This document shows, in pieces, positions 1 through 11,423 of a stretch of DNA of 64,000 nucleotides. A model generated the notes under the pieces. The model saw only the letters and a program-made list of their open reading frames with translations. It searched no databases and had not been told where the DNA came from. This DNA is from Paralvinella palmiformis. Taxonomy: Eukaryota > Annelida > Polychaeta > Terebellida > Alvinellidae. The position numbers and the translations under genes were made by a program. Every line of letters starts with the position of its first letter. The stretch's first letter is position 1. The DNA lies in contig JAODUP010000408.1 of assembly GCA_025642065.1 (NCBI GenBank), forward strand, positions 287,001-351,000, given 5' to 3'.

Positions 1-2857
1 ACAGTCTACCTCCTTAAATCCTGGATCAGAAAAGTCAAGTGTGGCAAGGAATGACAGTCAGTGTTTATAGTTACGATAGATTTTTAAAGCTGTTTTTTTT
101 TCTATTGCAAATCGAAAAAAATGCTTTTTGCACTGACAAATTCATCACCATCATCATCACCATCATCACCAACACCATCACCATCATCACCTTTAGTCAA
201 TCCTCTACGTATTCATACACATTTACGGCCAGAGCATCAACTCATTGAGCACGCTGTCATCAACACCCTGATGAATATACTGTTGGTAATAAGCGAATGA
301 AGATTTATCTGTCAAATAGATTTTCCAGATTGAGGAAGGTTATAATATCTTGAACAGTAAAGTCTTATTAAGTCGCCCAAATTACAAAATTACACAACCA
401 AAAAATGTGAAAATCTGATAAAGCTGAACAAATGAGTGAGTGAGTGGGTGAGTGAGTGAGTGAGTGAGTAAGGTCGAAAAAGACGACCGCAGCATAGAAC
501 GGTCATCCAACATCGCCATAATTAGTCACTCTTTACCTTAAGCAGGAAAATGATGATGATTGATGTTTTATGGCCACTTTTGAGCCCATGTTAGGCTAAA
601 TGGGCCGAGCGACCTCCAATGGTAATGAAGCGAAGTTAAAGATGAAACACCTTTCAGATATGGCCACCCCGAGATTCGAACACGGGTGGTAATGATCTGT
701 GATCTGCAGGAAGAGACAGCCGCCGAATTTTAAACTGCTGGCGCGGATGGATGTATTAAATTAAAGCGGACAAAACGATTTATCGAATAACACCCGCCTT
801 CAATAGACAACGGGCACTGGAGCCAAAAACGCCATCCGTCCACAGAAACGGAAAAACTGATCCCCCCCAAAAAAAATTTCACTGCATTACACCCGATATG
901 GGCGAGGCGTGGAGCGTACCGGGTGACCTAAAACCTTAACAACAGTATCACCAACCGGACCAGCAATCTGAGACCCCGGTAGATCGACGGGACGACTCGT
1001 AAGACAGGAAGATGTCAATTGGTGAATGAATTAATTAGCCGCCGGTGTACTTGATAGCCGGCCGATACCGTGATCTATGAACATTCCACGCACACGGGAC
1101 CGTTTGTCTTGGCGACACCTTCAACACACTGAAATTTGCACGTTGAATAATGCGGCCATTTGACGAGGGCACCAAAACTTGATGATGATTACCCGATATC
1201 TAGCCGTCATCTTTGGCAGCAATTATCTACGGTGTGACATCGACGAGCCAGCTCCGCCGAGTGCTGCGCATCTCTTATAGTGCGGAGGACGTCGTTTAGA
1301 GAGAAACGAACTGGAAAAGAACGCGCATAACCGGCCCCCCCCACCCCCCAGACCCAATAAAAACACACCAAAAATGCTCACCTGCTGAAGTTACACCAAG
1401 AACACTTGTCGTTGATACGGAGACTGAGCCCCCTCCACTCACACCCCCCCCCCACCGACTATTAGAAAGATAACATTGATGACGATTCCCGAAGCGTCCT
1501 TCTTCTGTCAGTCAGCGAGGGATGTTTTAACTAATCAACATACCAATATATTATCAGAGCCGACGTTTGTAGAATCAATCAATCAATATATGTATATATA
1601 GGCTATTATTATTATATATATATAATAATAATCATTAAAACCGTTAACTAAAATGTAGTTTATAGAAGGCACGCGGTATGCTGGCTGTTATCTAACTTAA
1701 TAGGATAGGTGTCAACACACACACACCGTTTTCTTTGTTATGTAAGGAATGTTGTGTTCTTATGCAGTTCAATGCTGTTTAAATAATTGCATTCAATCAT
1801 ATTTATATTAAATATATCATCAGTTGTTTTATAAAATAGTTCATATTTAAATATTGTAATTTGTCATAAAATATTATACAATATTAAGCCATATTTGCTT
1901 GCAAAATAAAATAAATATATCGTCCTAGTTACTGGCATTTTAACATGCATGGGTACTCCGATGGCACAGTGATTAGAGCGCTAAATCGACTATTTCAATG
2001 CATACACACACACGCCCCCCCCCCACACACACACGCATGCAATCAAGAGTACCAGCATCAGATTTTGTCAAGAAACAACAGTAGATATGCGACTAATTTC
2101 GCTTGATAATTGTTCCCGAATGTCAAAATCCAATTCATATTTTGTCTCCGTTGTTGTTTCCAGATAACTGCCGCCGCATATCAAGGATCGTGAAATGTTT
2201 CGTCTTTGATCGAGGTGAGATAGTTTAGAGAGTTCGCGCTATCTGATGCAACCATCTGATTCGGCGTACGATGCCAGCCAACGCTTAATGGCTTGGCCGG
2301 AGAATGGAAGAACAGTCACCAAGTGTGTGCCTTTTGTTACAGGGAGCCCCATAGCCCCAGAATATCGGGATCCGCTGAACCGCGACGGACCGCAACCTGA
2401 CCACCATCTCAACCCGAACTGAGTAACTCTTATTATGTTTTGATATCTCAATAACCTCCACATCGTAACCACAACTTACACGTGGTGTGGCGGGTGCCGT
2501 TTACACACAAACACACAACAGACCTGGGGGATGTAGCCTAGATGTCAATACTAAGCAGGTCACTTTCTGAACAAATGTAGGCCACAAATGAAGGGTTTTA
2601 AAAATAATTTATTTTACTAGTATTTTACTGGAGTGACTAAGATTATCATAGATGGTAAACAATGCTATCACAGGACCACTGAGCAGCCGTCTGGTTGGGT
2701 TTTTCAAGTACAATTCACCTACTGTTACTCTATGTCTGTTGGAAGGTTTGATCCTGAAACCTCTCATTTCCCCAGGTAGTAACCATGAACCAAGTATGTG
2801 ACCAGCAACCAGCGCCAAAACAAAACCATTAATCACTCGATCAGTTAACATACAAAC

Positions 2858-2900
<43 letters not shown>

Positions 2901-3690
2901 CCTGCTGCCTGGAGCTAGAGATATAAATAGATCCAGAATTATGTGGATGTGTTTATTCAACGATCTAATTGTCAGCCTGTTCATCCAAACTCCGTTAACT
3001 ATAGACAGTCAAGGTGAAACAATTATTACACCAGCAGCTTTGTCTAAATAATAACACGTCAACCTGTACTTGTTGAGGCAGCTACGCCACCCCGCCGTCA
3101 GAGAAACGCTTCTCCGCTGCTTGTGATATATTAAAATTTGGACAAAGAACGTCTTACTCTTTTATAATGCAATACAATAGGAGACAATTGTTTCGTAATC
3201 AGCTGTGGATGAACAATAGGAGAGCCTTGATAATCTACCAGATCGTATATTCAACTGAGCAGATAATATAAAACAGCTGTCACCAGCTGGTGTGGTCTTT
3301 GTTAAAATTCATTTGCTGACAATAATATCATAACAAATATCCATTTACAGGAGACACCGTGTTGTGTCACGTGATATCTACTAAATAAGGGAAATTTCCC
3401 GAAAACCAGCTGTCCAGCCTCATTCCGGATTGTTCGTCTAACTTCGTCATATTGGTCACAAACGACAACTTTATCATAAGATGGAACGGTTTAATAAATC
3501 GTGCAATCGTTGAATATTAAAACTAAAACAAGGGATATAAAACCTACTGCCTCAGATTGAGTTGTCTAAGAACTTTATTTATGAAAATATATAAGTTCGT
3601 CACTTGGTATAAGAACCCGAATGTAAAGAGCATCGTTGCTCTGAGGACTAACCTTTCAGCTTTGTTGTCCTGGCCATACGTTCTTATACC

Positions 3691-3754
<64 letters not shown>

Positions 3755-4052
3755 TCAATGGAGTCACTCACTCGCATCTGACCCCTCCTCTAAACAGCCT
3801 CAATGATTATCTCCAACCGTCATCTTAGCCATCAAAAGAAATTAACCCCACTCAGTCAACCACAATGTACTCATTTCTGGTCGAGTTCAAATATCCAACA
3901 ACATCATATGCCAGTGATGACATGAGACAACTGATAAAGTACTGGGCAGCTCTCTTTATAGTCAGATCATTAACATCATCCCTAGAATCATTGTATAACC
4001 TGACTGTAATTTAGGTATCCATCAATAATAAACCTGTATCGTACATGCTTAC
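1..4052. other. BRIP1 intron (left edge), no further exon recognised
   Basis: If the BRIP1 model is right this is the start of its next intron. It contains a (GTGA)n run at 432-470, a SINE copy at 551-705, homopolymer C tracts at 1326-1345 and 1445-1454, a (TA)n run at 2861-2897 and a (TA)n/(CA)n run at 3692-3754. No frame with helicase motifs is visible on either strand. Confidence 0.6.
551..705 (-). mobile_element. tRNA-derived SINE family A, truncated copy
   Basis: Minus-strand copy. Read on plus it runs from the TGATGATGATTGATGTTTTA tail through GGCTAAATGGGCCGAGCGAC and AATGAAGCGAAG to the B-box complement ATTCGAACACGGGTGGTAAT. It breaks off at GATCTGTGATC before the A-box half seen in the full copies at 16.1 kb and 42.4 kb. 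Confidence 0.85.
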
Positions 4053-4180
4053 CTTCTCTTGCCATTAGTAGATGTGGTCTGCTCGTCACACTGACAACAG
4101 CAAGCGTCATCGGGTGGTGTGGATTTCATTGGAGTTCCTATGTCCAACTGCCGTGAAATGCACTCTCCATTAACAGGCAT
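4053..4180 (-). CDS. BRIP1: BRIP1 coding exon 6 (last in window)
   Basis: Acceptor CATTCCTAG, donor AGAAG|GTAAGCATG; 42 codons plus two bases. It contains [20 protein letters not shown], matching the Cys-cluster that precedes the FGTRTHKQ helicase motif in human BRIP1. I looked for the next exon (IYFGTRTHKQ) between 4052 and 1 and did not find it, so it should lie beyond the left edge. Confidence 0.8.
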
Positions 4181-5248
4181 CTAGGAATGAATCCACACTG
4201 AATGTGTCACTTACAGGTTTACGATATGTTTCCAATATAAGCTACGCAAACATTGGCAGATCACAGACAATTAAAGCATCGTTTTAAATTGTCCTGTCAA
4301 CAAGAATTTGCCACTTAATGATTATTATTTGTCAAGAATGAAAAAGGTTTCAAACTTTCAACCAATAACCCACCTGTACCATCTGTACTCCTTTAAGGTC
4401 ATCATCCTCGATCATCGCTGATATAAAATAAACTAGGTATTACAACCATCAAAAAGCAATAAAAAATACTGAATCAGAATGGAAAAAACAGGCCTATTTA
4501 GGGACTTGATAAATCCAGTTACCTGGCATACAACTATATGACTCCATTCTGGAGATGGTGGTCTGCAGCAAAGCTAAAGGAAGAGGCTGATGTGTGGAAA
4601 TGAGGTATCCGGACTGATCATCTGTCGTCTCGGCAATGTCTGACTTTGACATACATGGACAAGAAGAATCTAAACAGAAAAACACATGATCCATATCAAA
4701 GCATATCACCTTCTATATTAAACGTAAGCAATGTTACAGATGATCAGGCTCTCAGCCGGAAAAGAAACTGCTGAAATTCAATTTATGGATATGGGAATCA
4801 AAATGTCTGCTGGAGATCTCATCTGGAAGCCATCAAGTCTAGTCCTGAAATGTTTCTTTTAACTAACTGTCATAGATAGCACCTGATGGGATCTAGAGAG
4901 CTGACATTTGTTTGTAGAATTGAGATGAATTGGGGCAATAATATAGAAATTATATATATATATATATAAATACATACAGTAGACCCGCGCTATAAAGCGT
5001 TCGTTGGGGTCCGCAAACTATTGACCACATTATAGCTGGACTGCAAAGCAAGACAGAGAATGGTTGGGGGTGTGTGCAATAACAGGGAGTCTATGTATTC
5101 ACCTCGTTTTGCACCAGCCTTGAAGATTCCATACAACTGTTTATTTCATAAATGTTCTCAGTAATTGTTTAATGATTTGTCGACTTAAACATAAATCTTA
5201 CCGCTGTGTTTGTGTGAAAAACAAAACCGCAGTATAACAGAGGCCTAC

Positions 5249-5279
<31 letters not shown>

Positions 5280-6290
5280 GGTATTGGTACAGGTAAAGAT
5301 GTCTTCAAACGAATACAGATTTTTCACTCATCCAAGTGTATCTTTAGTCTGTCAATTCATACAACCAGCCTCCTTTCTGGCTAAAGGCCCGAGATAAACA
5401 CCGGTCAAAATGTAATGTTATTTCATGTATAATTTGTTCTAAACTAGTACCTTTTTGGTTCTTTTCTTCTTTTCTTAACCTCTCTGCAATGATACAGAAA
5501 AGAGATGTTGAAAATATAAAAAAACTGATAAATAAAATCATCTTATAAATGATTATGTCACAAATTGGAGTGCATCAGAAAACGTTTATGAACAGTCCGG
5601 CGCCTTAAAGGAAGAACCATTGCATATTGTATTAACCTCTCTCGTTAGTTTGCCATGCAAGTGCTGAACATAGCAAGGCCAAGCTTTTGCCACTGCCCGT
5701 AGGACTCTCCAGAAGGCAGTTCTGACGACGATCAATACCTTTGATGATCTGAAAAAATACAATAAATATTAATTACTGACTCATTTAAAATTGGTTAAAT
5801 TCTAACTTTTCACACACACACACAGATAGATTGTATCAATTTCATTTTATGGAGTCAGGGTGTCCAGCCCAAGGCAACTGAGCCAGTGAAGAGCACCAGA
5901 AACTCTCATCCACTCATAATTATATTAACAAAGCTGGACCTCCACAAGCATGGATCCCAGGGCAGCAGCCTAGTTCCCCATACCCAGTGAATGGGCTTGT
6001 AACCATATACTACTTAATGGATAAACTAAATATAATACTGATATTATTAATAGCAAATTTAATATTAATCAACTAAGAGTACCATAGAATATTTCAGATA
6101 GAAGATTTACTTCAAATGAAACGACAATCTTGAATAGCTTTTAGAATCAAATAGTACTGTGACTAAATATAATATATAACTGTATATTTCTTACCTTATC
6201 CATCATGGACAGCTGGCTGGGATAGGCTTTACATGGAAACAGGACATTAATGCCATTAATTGTGTATGAATGGCTTTCAGTGCTCGTCAT
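4053..6290 (-). CDS. BRIP1: BRIP1/FANCJ helicase, 5' part (six exons; continues past the left edge)
   Basis: BRIP1 (FANCJ) is an iron-sulfur, superfamily 2 DNA helicase of the XPD group; it acts in the nucleus in Fanconi anaemia cross-link repair and with BRCA1. The model joins 6290-6195, 5748-5637, 5483-5451, 4669-4523, 4417-4374 and 4180-4053 (186 codons plus 2 bases), all GT-AG and phase-matched. Residues 9-32 read [19 protein letters not shown] then SMMDK, matching the human N-terminus (YTIGGVKIYFPYKAYPSQL). Q26 of the Q-motif is present. Exon 2 has [20 protein letters not shown], the Walker A box with K53. A Cys-rich stretch (CCCQC) in exon 6 resembles the one in the human protein. The Fe-S, DEAH and later helicase motifs are not in the window. 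RTEL1, DDX11 and XPD share Walker A but not this N-terminus. Confidence 0.92.
4374..4417 (-). CDS. BRIP1: BRIP1 coding exon 5 (44 nt)
   Basis: Acceptor TTTATATCAG, donor GTACAG|GTGGGTT. Two bases complete an Ala codon, then 14 codons: [14 protein letters not shown]. It compares with the acidic IYRDENDDFQVEKK stretch of human BRIP1. It is supported mainly by phase and splice signals. Confidence 0.65.
4523..4669 (-). CDS. BRIP1: BRIP1 coding exon 4
   Basis: Acceptor TCTGTTTAG, donor CCAG|GTAACTGG; phase 1 to phase 1. It begins [20 protein letters not shown], whose Cys and Ser-Lys pattern resembles the SCCCACHSKD segment of human BRIP1 in the insertion after Walker A. The rest is not conserved enough to recognise. 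Confidence 0.78.
5451..5483 (-). CDS. BRIP1: BRIP1 coding micro-exon 3 (33 nt)
   Basis: Acceptor ATCATTGCAG preceded by a T-rich tract, donor G|GTACTAGTT. It keeps phase 1 on both sides and adds a charged [11 protein letters not shown] to the linker after Walker A. Read-through past the donor soon reaches a stop, so the donor is needed if the exon is used. Because its length is a multiple of three, skipping would keep the frame. Confidence 0.7.
5637..5748 (-). CDS. BRIP1: BRIP1 coding exon 2 (Walker A)
   Basis: Acceptor TTTTTTCAG, donor G|GTTAATAC; 37 codons plus one base. It reads [20 protein letters not shown] then [13 protein letters not shown], nearly identical to human BRIP1 around Lys52. 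The GSGKS loop binds ATP in this family. Confidence 0.95.
6195..6290 (-). CDS. BRIP1: BRIP1 coding exon 1
   Basis: 32 codons from ATG 6290 to donor AAG|GTAAGAAAT. The ATG has A at -3. Eleven bases upstream is a credible acceptor (CATGTTTTAG, 6302-6303), so a non-coding first exon probably lies further right. It encodes the Q-motif region ending [11 protein letters not shown]. Confidence 0.92.
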
Positions 6291-6301
6291 TTTTACTGGA
6301 G

Positions 6302-6483
6302 CTAAAACATGTTGACAACATTAATTAATTCATGCAGTTAAGATTTACAGCATAATGATTTCAGAGAATGAGAATTGAGAACCAAATATTTTATGAGTAG
6401 CAATAACCATCATTTGTATAATAATTACAATCTATACCATTTAAAAAATCACTGCCTTACAATATCGAGATGCCAGCTCACAC

Positions 6484-6524
<41 letters not shown>

Positions 6525-9430
6525 ATCAGCATAATACTGATGGATACAAATACAAAAATCACAACAAAACACAATCAATTATGAGTGAAATTGCAAAGAG
6601 ATATTACAGAAACTAATTAAGTTTAGTAGAGTGACCCAGACAGTTTTTGGAAACTTAAGATTTCTTCAACTGTCACAAATTTAAAACAAACACTGCACAC
6701 ACGTAATATCAACAGGAATAAGACAAAGTAAACCATTCTCTTGATTATAAACTGTCCATCTTGTTTAGATATCAGTGTTTGGGGAATATATGTTGTTGTG
6801 TTAAACCAATGTATGCACAACATAAATAGACACCAAAACAGTTTTCAGTCAGTGCCTATTTTTAAAAAGCAGTTATGTAAAATGTCACTATGTACATTAA
6901 CATCACAATAATACCAACGATAAGCAATCCATTTAAGTTGTTAACAAGTCAGGATATAACCAAAGGACACTTAAGCGAAAAAACAACAATGATTAGTCTC
7001 TTCTTAAAAGCCAACACCATAATACACTTCTCAAATATTCTGTAAAAATTATGGGGTTAAAAGATATAGTGTAAAAAATTAATACTCTCACCATGATAAT
7101 ATATCATATTTGTGGATGTAATTTTAAATCAGGTTTTAAAAAACTGTTGATTATGCGATATTTTCATTAATGCTTGGCCACTCGTTAAAACCAAAATACA
7201 CTTCTGATTACTTTCGCATAAAAACAACGTACTCAAGGCTCTGCTATAGTTTTGTGAACTAGAAATGATATCACAATGTAAACGAAGTCATTGATTGGAA
7301 TAGGCAGACACCTGGCCAAACCACAGATATATTTTGTAAGACAAATTGTGATCAGATCTTGATTGACTGACTGTGCTCACTGACATAAATATGTAAGAAG
7401 AAAGGTTTCTATCAAATATATTTACACATTCAGTTAACAATGTCTGATTTAATGGTGTGGCCAAAATTAGGGCTACTCTCATATTAATTGCACTAGTTAC
7501 TGATAATTGTAATTTCAAATGTCGCTGTCAAGGTAACATTATTGATTGATGTAAAATATATAGGTTAATGTGTCATTTGAATTTTCAAAATATTTGTATT
7601 GGTCTCTGATATTAATTCATTTAAAATTAGAAAATGGTTTATGAAGTCACTTAAAATGAGGTCATAAGAAGCAATATTTTAATTAAAATGCTGAGAGTGA
7701 GAAGTAAAATATTACAATTTTAGAAAACAAATGGTTTACTATTAAACAATCAAGTTGTTTTCTTATTATTAATGCTATGGCTAAATAAATAAATTATACC
7801 AATCATAATTAAACTTTTTAACAAACACTTCTTACATTTAAATAAATTATGCAAATATTTTTATCTTTATGACAAAGATGTGGTTTTATTAGATGGCCAG
7901 AGCTAGCAATATTTTCCCTTTTTATGCAACTTCACCACAAATAAAATACTGTAATAAAAGTTAACACATACAAGTTTAAATGAAATATGATTATGCGAAT
8001 AAAGACCAGTTCCATTTTACCGGAAACTATTAATTCAATTAATAAAGTCTTGAAAGCGATTTGAGAACCCATCACAGCATCATCTTCTGCCAGGTGACAA
8101 CCTGAGTCTGATTGTATTTTAGGGCTTTGTACTCTGAAATATTCATTTCTTGGGGTTTAAGTTCCAACTTAGCTTAAAACAGTCAGCCTATAAATGTAAA
8201 CAACGTCACTTTACGAACTGGATGTTACTTGTTTTTGAATGCACATGTGCGATACCATAAATACATGTTTTAATAACAGTGGTGCTGATTTGAAAAAGTC
8301 ACGTAAAATGGCTCAGCTTTAGTGGCAATGTTATGGAAAAACGTCGGACACATTGGTCTAAATGTCTGAAGATCATTCAACAATCATCAATCCTCATCTA
8401 GCACATACCCACCTGTACCAAACTGAAGGGACACTGGAACCAATGGTACCGAGTCAGTTTATAATATTTTCGTTTGTACATTTGTCCTGCGTTTCTGTAT
8501 TTTTTCTTATGTTAACAACATTAGCATACGATATAATGTCAGAGTTTCCAAAGTTTTTTCTTAGCACTGTAATAGATTTGGATGTGCCTATTCATCATTC
8601 CAGTAATAAAAGATTATGACAGTTAAGTCCTCACTATTTATATTTTCACACTTACTAATACTACAAACAATTGTAATATTTGTACTAGACTAATCAAGAT
8701 TTAGTACTTAATACTTATAGATCTACTATTATAGTAATCGATTCCTTGATATGATGAGGTGGACCCAGAGAGCTATGCCGGCAGGAGCTTTGGTTTCTGT
8801 TAAGGACACTCAAACTGGACTGGTAAAGACTGATATGGACTACGGGTGAAGTAACCCTAACAGTAGTTTAAACTGTGCTGTAATTGGCCACTGTGCTAAT
8901 GGACTGGGCAACTAACTTTGACAATTAACATGTGCATTTATTAGATTGTGGACATGTATCTGGCTAAAATTATATCAGTGGTTGATATCTGTATGAAGCT
9001 GGCAAGCTCAAATTATCCCCTACCAACTGTTAATATCAATAAAATATGCTTCATTGATCTTATGCATTTGTTGTGTTTCACATAGATTATCAATTTTCTT
9101 GTGTTAAAATTAGGCATGCGAGTTCCTTTTAAATTTTATCCATATACTTTTACACTTGAAATTTAAAAAACTAAACATCTAATAAGCACTAATATTACAT
9201 AATTAGGCTCGATCACTTGAGAATCAACATCATTTAGTTTTAGATCTATAACTTTGATTAATCAATTTTGAAAATCTTAACTCAGCACAGCACTATTTAA
9301 CAGAAACCACAAGTGCCGAAGTCAGATATACTGGGCTACATGATGCACTCTAATAGACCACAATACCATTCATCAACAGCTACTATGACCACATTTCTGT
9401 GTTAGTCTCCTTCACTGCTTTTAGAATGAC
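6302..9430. other. AT-rich gene-free stretch upstream of BRIP1
   Basis: AT-rich sequence with one (AT)n run at 6487-6522 and no supported gene. The 5' non-coding exon and promoter of BRIP1 may lie here or in the next few kilobases, but I cannot place them. Short open frames (for example 8362-8619 on the plus strand) have no family features. Confidence 0.5.
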
Positions 9431-9579
9431 TAGATGATAGATCTAATAAGCCAGTTCAGAGTTTCGAGTACACATGCGCCAAACCTTCCGGGTCAGAGTG
9501 CAATTGACATAAACAAACCGCACATGCCTGTAGAAGTTTCTCATCTTATTTCTTGATTTATGTAAGTAGTTTTGATTTT

Positions 9580-9722
9580 TGGTAATCTTAAATGAGTTTT
9601 ATTTGTGGAAGAAAGACATAATTCAGGAGTATTTGCATATCAGAGGGCTGCCACCAACCGGTTATAAAGGCGATCTAGTAACACTGGCGCTGGGTGCGCC
9701 AGGCATTATTTCTTACACATAA
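9580..9722 (+). pseudogene. SAP-domain-like fragment, left arm (degenerate)
   Basis: Plus-strand frame NEFYLWKKDIIQEYLHIRGL then PPTGYKGDLVTLAL, ending at TAA 9720-9722. It lines up with the right-arm frame and keeps a more canonical SAP turn (LPPTGYKGDLV). It has no in-frame ATG at the matching place and lacks a few residues before LWKKD, so it looks dead. Confidence 0.5.
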
Positions 9723-9793
9723 ACTTGTAGGGAAATACTATTTGTAAGTAAAACAGCTGTATGTGACATGTATCCCGTTCCTATATCCCGTAC

Positions 9794-9982
9794 TCAATAA
9801 TTTTCAGTACTGCTGTGCCTGTTCTGTATTTGCATCCTTTGTGCTGGACTTTTTTGCTCAATAGAAAAGAATGACGCCAGCACTAGTTCATTTTTGTTAC
9901 TGGTTGTTAGCAGCCCTCTTTCCCGCAAATACTCCTGTAATCTATCCTTTTTCCACAACCGAAACTTATTGAAATCAGTCAT
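9794..9982 (-). pseudogene. SAP-domain-like fragment, right arm
   Basis: From ATG 9982 the frame reads TDFNKFRLWKKDRLQEYLRE then RGLLTTSNKNELVLASFF and stops at 9794. The pattern L-x3-L-Q-E-Y-L-x-x-R-G-L-x6-K-x-E-L-V is that of a SAP helix-turn-helix DNA-binding domain. The frame is only about 62 codons and no partner domain follows, so this is either one exon of a larger gene or, more likely, a mobile-element remnant. The diverged antisense copy 200 bp away favours the latter. Confidence 0.5.
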
Positions 9983-10179
9983 GCAGGCAAACGTTACCAA
10001 AAATTAAAACTATTCAGATAAATCAAGAAATAAGATGACTAACTCGAACTTCTGTATAGTCTATATCTTATACAGGCATGTGTGGTTTGTTTATGTCGAT
10101 TGACCTATGACATTACCCACAATGCATTGCAGCGGCGGAACTCTGAACTGGCTTATTCTTAATTTTAGATCTAGTTTTG

Positions 10180-11392
10180 TCTACAAATGTAACAATTGTA
10201 GATCCAGTTACTGAGTTAGTATAGTCTATAGTACTATACTAGTAACTAATAGTGTTATTAATATTATTGGACAACTAGTCGACTATTAGCCGCCTACACC
10301 CTAATCTAAGTCTATAGTATAGTTAGTCTCTAGAACCTTAAATGACAGTAAATAGACTGTAGTCGCACCGTCTGGAGTGTCAACAGTAGACTAAACTTAA
10401 ACTAGTCTAAGACTAAGTGCTGTAACGTACATACAGAAATTGGTCATGTACTTATCATCGACATTGTCAATCTAGGTGAGACACATAAAACGATTTTGCC
10501 AAAATAAATAAATGTTACAAACAATTTGTATTTAAGGAGAATATATTATATCATTCTTACAAATCAATAGATCTAAACCAATAATATCCTGAAACTGACA
10601 GTTTTGGCGGGGGATGAATAAACCGGAAGTTTTCATTTGTTAAGCAAAGTTAGAAACATGTGTTATATCATTGTTTCGATTTAATTTTGGCACTCTTCTA
10701 ATCTGAAATGAAGTAATACACCACCTAAAACAAATTTTATAAATATCATACAGGTAATATAGAACTGCTCGACATTCCCATGTTTGAAACATAAAATAAA
10801 TGCGAAACATAACTATAATTCCGTATCTATCCACTAGGTGACACTGCAGTCGCACTCTTTAATTTATTGATTCTCTGTCTGGACACACACGCGTGTGCGC
10901 GCGCGGACACACACACACACAGTTGTGTCTGGACGCGCGCACGCTCTGTTGCTCGCTCAGCAGATTGTGTCTTCTTTCATTGCAATAAAAAAAATTATTA
11001 AATATTCATTGAGAACTAATTTTTGGTTTACAAGAGCACAGATTTCATTTTTCTAACTCAAATAGGAACTGGTCTGCACACCTCCAGACGGTGGGGTCAA
11101 ACCCAACTCGTTCCCAGCCAGTTGGTCGCAAGTGATGCGGGACGTACATCCGTTTAAATCCCGTTATAGAATTATGGATTTTCTTTTCGTCATTCATTCC
11201 CATCATAATAATGTCATACCAGTGACACGTGTATAACCCAGTCCTAGGTGCATACATCGAAACATGTCACCCGCGTCACTAAATCCGTAAGCAGAATCCC
11301 TTAGATTCTTATCTGTACAGCATTTAGTGATAACACTTACACATTAACCGTGACCAGTTTGTCCTGTAGATAAACGTGAAAAAGTCGATTGG

Positions 11393-11423
<31 letters not shown>

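Larger units (their letters stand above)
9446..10160. repeat. Inverted repeat with two SAP-like coding remnants
   Basis: Left arm about 9446-9690, right arm about 9871-10160, inverted. Both arms share TAAGCCAGTTCAGAGTT, GACATAAACAAACC, CACATGCCTGTA, CATCTTATTTCTTGATTTAT and a GGTAA-containing stretch, then a coding-like segment. The arms are diverged by indels and substitutions. The shared segments point inward, tail to tail. It may be a fold-back mobile element or a duplicated 5' end of one. Confidence 0.75.

Noticed and set aside
2609..2851. 80-codon minus-strand frame as a further BRIP1 exon
   Set aside because: It has none of the expected helicase motifs after the Cys cluster and no matching splice phase was found.
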